Source: Sordaria brevicollis
Lineage: Eukaryota > Ascomycota > Sordariomycetes > Sordariales > Sordariaceae
Direction of reading: 5' to 3'
Assembly (NCBI GenBank): GCA_033439795.1
Contig: JAUTDP010000005.1
Coordinates: 2,323,001-2,387,000 of the forward strand
Length of the DNA stretch: 64,000 nt
How positions within the stretch are numbered: the stretch's first letter is position 1; each line of letters starts with the position of its first letter. A program made the position numbers and the translations under genes. Of this stretch, positions 44,578-55,798 are shown one piece after another. Under the pieces are notes generated by a model. The model did not search any database, was not told the DNA's origin, and saw only the letters and a list, made by a program, of their open reading frames with translations.

Positions 44578-45335
44578 ATGGCCTCCGCTATCCGCAAGGG
44601 CTACCTAGTCCTCTACAATGCCGCCTCGGCCGGCGCCTGGGCTCGCATCCTCTTCCGCGTCGCGTCCGTCTACTTTGCCCACGGCGCGACCGCCGTGCCT
44701 CCCGTCGTCGAGGACTTTGCTCGCGTCACGCAGACGTTTGCCGTGATGGAGATTTTCCATGCTCTTACCGGTGCGTTTAGACAACTTTTCACTCCCAACC
44801 CACCTTCCATGCTCCTCCCCCTTCCTGGACCATTTACCAGAAGTGAACAAAAAGAAACTAACGTGTGTGCTTTGCCCCCGTCACAGGCATCGTCCCCGCC
44901 CCCCTCTTCACCACCGTCATGCAAGTCGCCTCGCGCCTCATGCTCGTCTGGGGCATCTGCTTCCCCTTCCCGCACCTCAACGTCTCGACCTGGTACAGCT
45001 CCATGCTGACGGCCTGGTCCACCACCGAGGTCATCCGCTACACCTACTTTGCGCTCAAGCAGTTCGACTTCATCCCCTACTGGCTGCACTGGCTCCGCTA
45101 CTCGGCTTTCCTGGTTTTGTACCCCATGGGTATCAGCTCCGAGGTCGCCATGATCATCAAGGCTTATCTCGGTCCTGCGGTTTCCCTGGCCAACTGGTAC
45201 CCTTGGGCGCTGGTTGCTGTGCTCCTTTCGTATATCCCGGGTAGCTTTGTGCTTTATACCCATATGTTGAAGCAGAGGAAGAAGCAGGTTGGTGGTGTCG
45301 CTGGCGCTGCTAAGAAGGCGAAGAAGAGCCAGTAA
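44578..45335 (+). CDS. phs1: Very-long-chain 3-hydroxyacyl-CoA dehydratase PHS1
   Basis: Two exons, 44578-44770 and 44887-45335, 213 aa. This polytopic ER protein carries out the third step of the fatty-acid elongation cycle, giving very long chains for sphingolipids. Conserved features: YNAASAGAWARIL at the start, the QTFAVMEIFHALTGIV segment, STTEVIRYTYFAL, and the active-site LYPMGISSE with Tyr143 and Glu150. Six membrane helices are apparent. It ends in a lysine-rich tail (AAKKAKKSQ), consistent with ER retrieval. The 116-nt intron is GTGCGT to CACAG and gives ALTGIVPAPL at the junction. Confidence 0.95.
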
Positions 45336-45640
45336 GAGGTGAAAACCTCTCTAAGTAAGGTTGTGGGTTGAAGAGGACGCGGGCTGGACTTTGGCTGTAT
45401 GGCATGTGCCTTATGCTCAGGGCCTTTATTCCCCCCTCTGCTGTTGGGGCGATGTGGCTATGGTTATGATCTTTACATGCCACTTCGGCATTGTCGATTT
45501 TACAGGGAACATAACAACTACCCGCAAAGAGCTCAGTGATAAAAAAAACAGATTTATGATAGACGCTTTTATGACGGGATAAACAAAAAGACCTGGGGTA
45601 TTAGATAGAAGGTAAAGATACGATTCTTAGGAATGCGCGT
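45336..45640. other. Shared 3' region of convergent genes
   Basis: 305 bp of untranslated-looking sequence between phs1 and the lipase-like gene. Confidence 0.6.
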
Positions 45641-47082
45641 CTACGCGCGAATGGTACCGCCGTTGCTGCTTTCGTACCAATCGTTCTGCAACCACTTGAC
45701 AATCATGTCTCTGGCATCGTGAGCCATCTTGGTATAACCAGGGTTGTCCTTCAAGTCGAACATGGCTATGTCAGGAAGTGTCAGTACTCGCACCCGTTAC
45801 GTTGATCTTGCTCCTAAAAGGAATGCACTTACAAATATGCGCTGTCACCTCGTCCATAGCCTTATTGTTGACAGCCTCCCTCCAGTCCCCGGCCGGATCC
45901 TTCTTCGGCAGGACACAAAACGTCCGTTCATTTCCCATCACAGTCCCAACCATGCTCACCTCCTTTGACCCCGCGGCCCGTCCCAGCCGGGTATAGAAGT
46001 TGCCGAAACCGACCCCGAGGTCTTTGTTGAGCCGCACCATGTACGCCACTCGACGTCGCAGCTCCTCCCTTCTATAAAGCACACCGACGAATTCCAAATG
46101 CGATGTCGCCCAACTTACACTTTGCGTAATCTGCTCTCGGTTGTAGTACGCCGCCGCTCCTCCAGCAGCCGCAGCAGCCGCAGCGCCGGCGACCATGGCG
46201 ATTTTACCCCAGTTGCCCCATGCGCTGCCATTGTTTTTTTGTTCTTCCTGCTTCTTCTCCGGCGCAGGCAAAGCGGCTACCTGTCGTTTCTGTGTAGTCG
46301 CGTTCGAATGCGCTTGCGCCTGCGCTCCCTTCGCACCAAACAAACTCGTCAAGCTGCTCAACTGTGATATCGCCGCCGAAGCCGTCGCATAGTGACCCTC
46401 CACGCCATGAGCGAACACGGCGGGCGCGATGCCCAGATAGGGCGTATCGAAGCCGAGGACGCCCTGGATATAAGGAAACATGAGCGAGTTGGGACTAGGC
46501 GGTCGGTGCAGAGGCGCGGAGTTGGCGGTGCGATGGTCCAGCTTCGGATCCTCGACGGCCGGATCGGTGCTGCCGTGGATGGGCTTGTCGGAGGAGAGCT
46601 CGATGGCGGTTTCGGCGGCGACGATGCCGCCCATGGAGTGGCCGACTAGGATGACGCGGACGGATGGGTCGATGGTCGGGGAGGAGGTGCCGGCGGCGAC
46701 TTCGAGGTCGATGACTTTGTTCATGAGCCTGTTTTCGTCCCGCTGTTAGTGCCTGGTGGATGCTCGAGCATGTGATAATGCTCCGGTAATGGGATACATT
46801 GGATGGGAAGGACGTACCAGTCGCGAAATCGCCCGACGCACTCGCCCAAGTCTCCGCGAGTCTCATATTTGGGATAGACTACGACGCTGACGTTTATCTT
46901 GGGCAGGTCGGCCGCGACGAGTTGGCGGAGATGTTCGGTGAAGGCATAATTGTCGCCAAAGGTCGACTCACCCCCCTTTGTACGATAAGGTTAGTATGAT
47001 GCCCAGTCGGGACGTCGATGGGAGTGATTATTTCACATACCTTGAAGCCGTGGATGAAGCAGAGAAGTAATGTCTTCTTCAT
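45641..47082 (-). CDS. Lipase-like alpha/beta hydrolase with central hydrophobic segment
   Basis: Four exons: 47082-47041, 46975-46818, 46728-45833 and 45765-45641, 406 aa, all in frame. It starts MKKTLLLCFIHGFKGGESTF, where HGF is the oxyanion turn, and has the nucleophile elbow VGHSMGGIV (Ser98). The family is DUF676/PGAP1-like serine hydrolases. FDTPYLGIAPAVFAHG is typical of these fungal proteins. A Gln/Lys linker and an Ala/Gly-rich hydrophobic stretch (about 243-262, IAMVAGAAAAAAAGGAAAYY) suggest membrane contact. The C-terminus ends DNPGYTKMAHDARDMIVKWL then QNDWYESS. The acceptor of intron 1 (46976) is an uncommon AAAG within a run of G; it was chosen because it gives HGFKGGESTFGDNY. 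Substrate unknown. Confidence 0.88.
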
Positions 47083-48551
47083 CCTTCCCCATCGAGACTC
47101 GACGAAAGTGGTGCGAAAAAAGGTTGGGAAGGAAAATGCAAAGGGAATGCGACGCAACGCCCAAGATGTAAACTTTCCACGTTGCCCCGGGCTGTCACGA
47201 TGATCTTCCTTCCCAACAGCAGCGTCATTTGCAGGGGGCCTGCAGGGCTAATGGGGGGGCGGGGCCGCCCTATGGAAGGGACCTCCAGGGGAACGCTCCA
47301 GTGGATGCATGGACGTCCGGTTTCGAGGTCCGATCTTTGGGCCAGAACCGCACCTCAGCGAAATATCATTCTGTGAATGGATTCACCCTTTCATTGCCAA
47401 TTAACATTTAACCTTCGCTTTCAACTTCATAGCAGCGTTGAAGATGAAATAGTATCAAGGAACTGTACAACCAGTACCTTGAGTTAACAGTGAATATGCC
47501 ACTGTTTGATATACGGCGCCTACTGCGAGAATCTGACCCAATCCGTCAACCCATCTTTTCCAATGACGAATCTCTCGAAAACACGACCTCCCTCTACCTA
47601 ATAGGTGTAAGTGAGGTCTAAGCCGGACATTCTCTGCCCGCGGCTACCTCTGCTTCGTACAGGAGGGCCGACCTTTTGGAAATGATATACTCTTCCTGAC
47701 AGTGGGCAACTCACCGGCCAACGGAAACGCTTTCTGACCTTTCCAGTCTACTGGTCACTCAGACCTTGAATGTGAAAATTCAACTTTCCACAGGTTGACT
47801 CCCTGGATTAGAACCAAGAAGCCAACAAAATACCAGCTGCCTCCGATGTGATAAGCAGAGGTACGTGCTCTAAGTGCCTGGCCTCTCGTGGAGACCATCC
47901 CGTCTGAAAGCGGGTCCAAAGGGATGGGAATTGTGGGCACATCAAGTGCTGGTTGCATTTGCAGTGTCCGGTTCTGAAACAACCTACGCCTCACACCTGC
48001 CGGTGAATAGGTTAGGAGTCTGTACTCTGTAGGAGTCCGTGCTCCCGTCAGGACCCCAGGCTGAACCAAGACGCGCCTAGTCGGCGAGACGTGCTTTTTC
48101 TCTTTTCCAACAAACGCAACCCCCTTCCCATTCATCCCTCGCCATCATCAATTGAATTGCCCTGCCTGGTCTCGGCCTCTCCGACTGCCCCAGGGTCAAT
48201 ACCATACATCAGCTTTTACTCGGCAGCGCAATCATTTCGAATCGACAAAAAGCACAGCAAATCATGACCTGAGACTTCTTTGACCTCGTCGGAGCTGTTT
48301 TGGTTCCCTTTTCTGTTCAACAATCGCATCATAGACTTTGTTCACTACTCGATCCATTTTCTCAAAAGTATTTTCGCCAGTCCTTCAGCGTCCTTTCAGT
48401 TGCGCCTGCGATTCCCTCCTTTGCGCGCGATCCGGTTTCCCTCTCGTCCCGAAACAGCGTCATCGATCAGTCCTGCACGACATATTTCATCTTCGATACT
48501 CCCGCCGGCGCATTCAGCACGCTTCCTCGTCCCACCGCGCTTTGTGCCACC
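47083..48551. other. Divergent promoter region before poly(A) polymerase
   Basis: About 1.5 kb between divergent genes; no gene supported. The frame open upstream of 48552 has no family resemblance and is taken as 5' leader. Confidence 0.5.
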
Positions 48552-50490
48552 ATGTCAAACCCCGAACATACCTTGGGCGTCACGCCTCCCATCTCGGTCG
48601 TGCTGCCGACCGAAGACGAGAAACGACAGACCGATGCCCTTCTGAAGGAGCTGCGCGCTCAGGGCACCTTCGAAAGCCAGGCCGAAACTGACAAGAGACA
48701 TGCGGTGCTCGCGGACCTCCAGCGAATTACTGATGAGTTTGTCAAGAGGGCCGCCAAGGAAAAGGAGCCGCACAATTCCATCTTGATTCGCGACGCTCGA
48801 GGCAGAATCTTCACATACGGCAGTTTTCGCTTGGGCGTCTATGGTCCGGGATCCGATATCGACACGCTCGTCGTGGTGCCCAAGTACGTGACTGTCGAGC
48901 AGTACTTCAAGATCTTCCCCGACCTTCTCAAGGAAATGGCTCCCCCTGGCGCCATCACCGACCTGACCCCGGTACCTGAGGCCTTTGTTCCCATCATCAA
49001 ATTCGAGTACTCGGGTATCAGTATCGATCTCATCTTTTGCTCGATCCAGAGCCTTCGCCAACTTCCCGACGACAAGGACTGGAATTTGAATAGCAACAAC
49101 CTTCTGCGCGGCTTATCCGAGAACGAGGTGCGATCGCTCAACGGTACGCGCGTAACTGATGAGATCCTGGCACTGGTCCCTGAACAGAAGGTGTTCAGGC
49201 TGGCCCTTCGCGCCATCAAGCTCTGGGCTCAGAGAAGGGCTATCTACGCCAATATCATGGGTTATCCTGGTGGAGTGGCCTGGGCCATGTTGGTCGCCAG
49301 AGTTTGTCAACTCTACCCAAAAGCCACTAGTGCTGTGGTGGTCAGGAAGTTCTTCACCATCATGTTAAACTGGCCGTGGCCACTCCCGGTTCTTCTGAAG
49401 AACATCGAATACAACCAGTCCATTACGCGTGTGGCTGTGTGGAATCCCAAGGTAAGTCAACCCCTCATCATTGTCGCGCTGATGTCTCACCACAGACTAG
49501 ATTTACCCGAGTGATCGCAATCACAAAATGCCCATCATCACCCCGTCATACCCTTCCATGTGCGCGACACACAACGTCGGAAGGTCCTCGATGGCGGTTA
49601 TTCAGCAGGAGTTGGCACGCGGTGTGCAGATTTCCGAAGAGATCATGTTGGGTAAAAGGCCATGGAAAGATCTGTTTGAGAAGCACACCTTTTTCACCAA
49701 TGGCTTCAAGTTTTACCTGACCGTCATTTCCTCCGGTCGGACCAAGGAGGCGCAGAACACCTGGTCTGGTTTCGTGGAGTCAAGAGTGCGTGTTCTTGTC
49801 CAGAAACTCGAGCTTCACCCATCCATCGCCCTCGCCCGCCCCTTCAACAAAGGTTACGACAGAGTGCACCGGTGCAAGACGGATGCTCAGGTGGAGGAGA
49901 TTCAAACCGGAAATCTCGCATACATGGTCAAGCCGACGGATACAGCCGCGAATGGGAACGCCAAAGAGAACAAGGTTGACGTCAAGCCGGAGATTAAGTC
50001 GGAGGATGGTGTTGCCCCGGGTGTGAAGAAGGAATCCGACGATGTGGTACATCTAGGAACGGTACCACTTAAGCCTGCCGAGGATACACCGGTAAAGCCC
50101 GAGGTTAACGAAGAGGACGACAAGGTGAAGCTGGAGGATATTCCGGAGAAGGAGCCGGAGATTGAGGTTTACACCACTAACCATTACATCGGCCTGCAGC
50201 TGGTAGAGAAAGCTAAGTCTCTGGATCTGTCCAGAGAAGTGGACGACTTCAAGGCAATGTGCACGTCGAACGACATTTTCAAGCCAGAGTTGATGGGGTT
50301 GACTATCCAGCACGTTAGGAATTTCGATCTCCCCGACGACGTCTTCGAGCCTGGAGAGACGAAGCCCGTGAAGCCGGCCAAGAAGAAGAAGCGTATGGCA
50401 GAGGGGGATCCTGCGAACGGCCCGATGGCCAAGCGACAACAGATGACTGCACCCGCGCCTGCGCCACCCGCCATCAAAAGCGAACAGTGA
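48552..50490 (+). CDS. pap1: Nuclear poly(A) polymerase
   Basis: Two exons, 48552-49451 and 49501-50490, 629 aa. Catalytic region: GSFRLGVYGPGSDIDTL with Asp102 and Asp104, and the third Asp159 in GISIDLIF. The central domain (LALRAIKLWAQRRAIYANIM, MGYPGGVAWAMLVARVCQLY) and the RNA-binding C-terminal domain (WSGFVESRVRVLVQKLE) follow in the normal order. It adds poly(A) tails after cleavage. The tail beyond about residue 460 is Lys/Glu/Pro-rich, with repeated VKPE-type units and a nuclear-localisation-like PAKKKKRMAEG. The frame is open upstream of 48552, but homology begins at MSNPEHTLGVTPPISVV. The intron is only 49 nt, near the lower limit. Confidence 0.95.
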
Positions 50491-51086
50491 TCGGAAGGAT
50501 ACACAGAAGATGGATCTTAGTTGTTGGCGGTCCACGACAAATCAGTTGCTATGTGCGAGAGAGCAGTTTCACAAGCGAGGTGATGTAGAGAAATGTATTT
50601 AAGATAGAGTCGCTAAATCTGCTAGACTAATAAATTTAGTTTTTCGGGGCACAAGTGCCCCATCAACTAAGTCAATGTCCCCGTCCTTCTTGTAATCACT
50701 TTGCGCCGGAAAACAAGGTCGTTCTCAATGCAGTGTATCCTCCCTAGTAGAATATGTATCTTAACTTTTAAGTGATGGTAGATCAATGTGTTGTTATGCT
50801 AGTGAAAACGCAATATGCACTCCAGCGTCGACGTCAAAGGTGCCTAGCAGCCAATCAAAGCTTGCACGTTGCCCCTGTAGATCGTCCGATGTCCTTAGTT
50901 CTACACTATGTTTACACGGTAACACCCGTCTCGGGATCCTCAACCACCGAACATCTCACCGAGGAGAAAACCTCCTCTCAACTCTCTCAAGTACTTTGGC
51001 GGTGTATCTTCACTTGAAGTACCTGAGTCAACCTCGAGGAAACCATAACCACCAATAAACCGAATCCGATCCGATATGCTGCGATA
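50491..51086. other. Intergenic between pap1 and PI-PLC-X gene
   Basis: About 600 bp; nothing recognised beyond A/T-rich 3' sequence. Confidence 0.6.
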
Positions 51087-52889
51087 ATGCATCGGGAAAC
51101 AAAGCCCAGCCGGGCGCTCCTCTCCGCGCCCTCATCATCATCTCCTCCCTCATCGCCTCCTCTTCTTCCCTCACCGGCCACGATATCCACACCCTCATCA
51201 TCAAGACGCAGCTTCAAGCGCTTCCGCAACCTCTTCTCATCCACAATACCCTACCGCGCGGTCCTCAGCTCCGTAGCCATAATGGCCGTCCTATTCTGGG
51301 TCCTCCACCTATTTGTCTTTTCTCTCATCCTCCCCGACTATTCCTCTGCCAAACCTTCACCACCATCTTCGGGCGGACCACCACCAAAACATCCATCCTC
51401 ACAAGAACCCTCAGTAGCCGACCTGGCCCTCTCCAAAGTCCTCCGCGACAGCCGACAAGTTTTGGGTGTCTTCCCCAACTCATTCAACAAATCGGCCGCT
51501 GCAAAGCGTCGTGCTCAATGGATGACTCCCCTCCCCGATTCTATTCCTTTGACGAGGATCAGAGCGATCCCGGGTACGCATGACAGTGCGACGTGGAATT
51601 TTACGGCGGAAACAAGAAATGCGATTCCGTCAAATCCGAGTTATTTACCCGCGGAGTGGTTTAGGTGTCAAAAGAGGTCGATTGTGGAGAGTTTGGAGGC
51701 GGGGATTAGGTTCTTTGATTTGAGGTATGCTGCGCTGGATCCGAGTGATGGGGCTAATGGAAAAAAGGGGGAGGAGGGGACGAAGTTGGTGTTTTGGCAT
51801 AAGATGGCGTTGTTGAGTGAGGTGGCGACGGTGGAGGATGTGTTGTTTGGGTTTTATGGATGGCTCGAGACGAGGGGCAGGGGGGAGACGGTGATGGTTA
51901 GTTTGCAGTATGAGGTGAGTTGTTCTTTTTCTTCCTGTCTTCGTTAAAAGGAAGGGGTGAATGATGGAAGTGGTGATTATGGCCTTGCTGGCTTTTGGAC
52001 TGAGTAGTCTGGAAGCATTGTTGTGTATAACCAGATTCGGTTATACATAAACAAAAGAGGCCATCATTACCATCCATCACTTCTTTAGCCTCCTTCTTTC
52101 TTCTTCCTCTCTCACATAACCTCAAACAATACTAACAAACAACAACAGCACCCAACCCGCTCCAAAGCCTCCAACACCCCTCAAGTCCAACGCGCCCTAC
52201 ACTCCATCCTCACATCCCCAGCAGCCCAGCGCTTCATCTACCCCTCCCACTCCCTCCCTCCCACCTTAGGCGACGCCCGCGGCAAAATCATCCTTCTCAA
52301 ACGCTTCGACCTCCCGGACCTCTCCCTCCCCGACCAGCTCTCCGTCCCGGGTCTCAATTTCAGTCCTACCTTATGGCCCGAAAACAACCGTGGCTTCGAG
52401 CTAGTCTACAACCAACTTCCCCTCGACCCCAACTCTAACGAAAAACTGAACGAAACAGCCTACATAGAAGATTACTTCGAGCCCAACGACCTGCCCAACC
52501 GGATGAACGGGAGCATCGAAGAGAATGTGAACGCCAAGTGGGAAGCGGTGGAGAGCCATCTGCGAGCGGCGGTGGATGCTTCCCTTGATAGTGAGGGGCA
52601 AGATGATGGATTGTGGATTACTTTCACGTCCGGGGAACATGTGTTGAATGAGCCGAATGTTACGCCGGAGATCATGGCGCTAGGGCCGGAGGATCAAAGG
52701 GATCCTAAGAAAGCAAATAGGGGTGGGTCGAGAGTGAAGGGGGGAGTGAATGAAAAGTTGTTGGCGTTGTTGAGGGATGAGGGGGCGAATGGGTTGAAGG
52801 GGAAGAGGTTGGGTGTGGTGGTGATGGATTTTTTTGAGATGGAAGGGGAGGGGGATTTGATTGGGGAGATGTTGGGGTTGTTTGATTGA
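51087..52889 (+). CDS. Membrane-anchored PI-PLC X-domain protein
   Basis: Two exons, 51087-51914 and 52149-52889, 522 aa. After a Ser/Pro-rich, basic cytosolic tail comes one transmembrane anchor (about 58-83, VLSSVAIMAVLFWVLHLFVF). The rest would lie in the lumen or outside. The X domain of phosphatidylinositol-specific phospholipase C begins at RIRAIPGTHDSATW (His165). The second catalytic His is probably His238 in FWHKMALL, and SLEAGIRFFDLRY lies between. There is no Y, C2 or EF-hand domain, so it resembles bacterial and PLCXD-type enzymes. Several NxT/S sites (NETA, NGSI) fit secretion. The intron (51915-52148) is long at 234 nt and includes a hairpin. Base use shifts to G- and T-rich codons after about 51600 and 52500. 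It converges on dml1 with only 131 bp between stops. Confidence 0.9.
52021..52050 (+). repeat. Hairpin in the middle of the PI-PLC-X intron
   Basis: Arms TGTATAACC (52024-52032) and GGTTATACA (52039-52047) pair perfectly around a 6-base loop. Three more outer positions pair if one G-U is allowed. It is about 100 bases from each splice site. Confidence 0.6.
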
Positions 52890-53020
52890 TGACTAGATTT
52901 TTCAAATCAGGGACATTTGTGTATGGATTGGATAGAGGCGAGAGCAGCAATTGCAATGTGCCTTTGATCGCAAGACTGAGGAGTTTCTGATAGTCGCTTT
53001 TAGGGCTTATTTTGAACTGA

Positions 53021-54888
53021 TCAATCGTCATCACCATCGTCGCTTCCACTCGACCACCCCTCATGATACTCGTCAGCCATCTCCATCAGCTCATTTCCAA
53101 GCTGTTCTCTATCCTCCATGCCAATCGACCGGACGACCGTAGTCCTTAACGACTTCAATCTTTTGCAGACAGAAGCATCCATTGAGAGACTGCTAGTGAC
53201 GTTGAGACTTCCTCCTCTCTTGAGTAGCTCACCATTATCATCCTTGAAAATCTGAGGGAAGCTGTCCAGAAGAGGGAAGCGGAGATCTGTGTGATAGCTG
53301 TACAAAAGAAAGTTTGTTAGCAGGGCCATAAGAAACAATGCGTAAAGGGAGACCGACCTTCTCGTAACAGGCTCATACGAGCTCTTCCTCTTAAACCTCT
53401 CATCCTCCTCATCCTCCTTCGCCTCCTTCGCCTGCTCATCCTCCTCATACCCTCTTGAGCTAAGCACCTGGCTGAATACCCTTGGCCTATCATCGCCTTC
53501 ACCACCGCGACGACGGACATAATCCAGCTGATCAGACGGAGTAAAGTTGATGTCAAGGAACACTCCCTCCGGATTCTCTTTCGCCAGAACAGCGGCATGG
53601 CCACTTTGTTTCTGGCTCATCAACTGCCTCTGCCGTGAATCTTTGGACCCATCCTCCTCTTCCTCTTCACTAGGCGGCACATCAAAACTCATCTCCAAAC
53701 TCGCCACATTCTGCTTCCCCATCGCATTCAACGTATCCGCCAACGTGCCCATCGTATCCCTATTCCTCCTGTCCCTCAGTCTCGACGGCAACGTCACGCT
53801 CTCCATGGCCGCCACAAGCAACGCAGTACAATGCCACTGCGACCCCGCATCCATCTTCAACCTCGCCGGATCCAACTTGGCAAACGGCACCGTGAACGGT
53901 ACCACCACGCTAGCGTACTTGTACACCTCCGTCAACGTCTTGGCCTTATTCGCCAGCCTCAACAACCTCTTCTCCCTCGGAACCGCCAGTCCCCTTTGCA
54001 GTACATCATCCTCGCTTCCCCAGACGAAAACAGCCGTTTTGCCGTATTCATCCCTTACCCTCTCCAGATATCGAGCAGCGAACCCGCCCCAGGCGTCGTC
54101 TAGCCCGGTCAAGACGGAGATGCCTTGCATCTGGTCGGCTTCTTCGATAAAAGGCCTCAGGTCGCGATCGAGCAGGTCGTGTTCCTTGTCGAGAGAGGAA
54201 AACAGGTCTTCGCCCGTGGCGTACCGCTCAAAGGGCATGATGGAGGAGTTGAGCTCGTACTCGTTGAGCTGGACGACGGAGCGCGGGTGGTAGAAGACGC
54301 GGTTGAAGTCGGACCAGTAGCGGACGGAGTCGGTGGTGAGGGGGGGTGGTTCGAGGCCGGCGTCGAGGGATTGTTGGTAGGCTGATTGAGGGATTGTGGG
54401 CTGTTTTTGGATTACGGTTGGGCCGTTCCTGGGGGGGTGAGTCAGTTGGTATATGGAGGGGAGGGGAGGTGAGATGAGTTCCAAGGGTGGAAGGCGTTGA
54501 TCGAAAACGAAAGAAGCCCACCATGACCAGAATCATCATCAAAACTTACCACAAAGCCTGAGGCGTCTGTCCCTCCTCAAGATCATTATACAGCGCGTTC
54601 GTCTTCGCCATTGACCCAAAACCACCCTTCAGGTCGTAGATGACGGTTCGCGGCATGTAGGTTTCGGTGCCATCCGCACCAATGCCGGGACGCCAGTGGA
54701 TGTCATGGTTGACAGCTGACTCTTGGTCTTCAGAGTATGTAAAGTATGACTCCTGAGTATCTGGTCAACTTCCGTTCAGGATTTTGGGCAAAAGTTCAAT
54801 GGATGGTTTTGCTCACCTGTGCATTCCAGAAATGGGTTGCTAGATAATTGCTCTGCTGCCCGAGCTGGAGCGTGATGATTTCGTGCAT
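53021..54888 (-). CDS. dml1: Misato/DML1 mitochondrial inheritance protein
   Basis: Four exons: 54888-54817, 54752-54550, 54428-53358 and 53297-53021, 540 aa. The start [20 protein letters not shown] mimics the tubulin N-terminus. The Misato segment follows with [33 protein letters not shown] and [10 protein letters not shown]. Family members keep mitochondrial DNA and morphology stable. An acidic, Glu-rich loop ([11 protein letters not shown]) and a Lys/Glu block precede the C-terminus. For intron 1 the acceptor ACTCAG at 54753 was chosen over an earlier ACCAG, because only it keeps frame and gives NAQESYF. Intron 3 (53357-53298, 60 nt, GTCGGT donor, TGCTAAC branch) has no in-frame stop and encodes a hydrophobic stretch if retained. 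Confidence 0.93.
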
Positions 54889-55798
54889 TGTGCGGTGAAA
54901 ATCACTTAAAAGAGGTTTTGAATCAAAATCTGTCTGTGAAAATTGAGGATGGCTAATTTTCCAGAAAGGAAACTGAAGTTCCCAAAGTGCGTTGCCGAGT
55001 CCAGCTCTCAACACCTTTTTTTTTTTGTCGAATGAAAAAGTGACGATGACGATTGATGGTTTGCCTGTGAGGAGTCCATCGCAAATGCCTGGTGAAACCC
55101 TAACCCTGGTTATGCTCGGCTCAGGGGCCAGCATCATCACCACCCACAAGCCCAGCTATCACTTCGATTCTACATGATCTTCAAAATGTGAGGAGGGAAG
55201 TATGGATTATATATATGGGTCTATAAGGTAGTGAAGCAGAATGAAATGCAACCATTGAACTGTAGCATTCCAGTTATGTACAAGTTTCAATCCATACCGA
55301 GGGAAAGAAGTGTGATTTTGGCCGAGGTATGTCCTAGAGAGTCTTCAGCAAAAAGCAAAAGAGAAAAAGCAGTTGACGTGAGTTTATACTGGTATACAAG
55401 TAAGGGCTGCAATGATACTAACAGTTCGAATGCTTGATACAGGATATTGAAGAGAATAATATCAGAATACATCATACATGCAAAAGAAAAATGTAAACAC
55501 AACAAAAACAAGGACCCGTTCATTTGTCATTTGCTCCTCCCTCGTCTAAATCCCCTTTGTAAATAAAACCCGAATCTAAAAAAGCCCCCATTTTCTATGA
55601 CCAAAGCAGCCCGAGACTCCAGTAGAAGAGAAGAAAAAAAAAGTCCCCAAGTCCCGTTCGCACACCCGCTTATACAAGAGACACGCTAACTAAAACATGC
55701 CGCCAAAAAGAGCTGTGCAAGAAGGAGGAGAGTATGTGGTGTGAAATCCAAGTTCATGCTATAGATGCAAGTCGTCGAGTTGAGTCGTTCGTTTGCGT
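54889..55798. other. dml1 promoter and NADH dehydrogenase 3' region
   Basis: 910 bp between two leftward genes. A/T-rich, with a T-run at about 55017-55026; no gene recognised. Confidence 0.6.

Noticed and set aside
48300..48551. N-terminal extension of poly(A) polymerase
   Set aside because: Open by chance; family homology starts at the ATG at 48552.
54754..54765. First ACCAG acceptor for dml1 intron 1
   Set aside because: It shifts the frame away from the conserved Misato sequence; the ACTCAG nine bases further keeps it.
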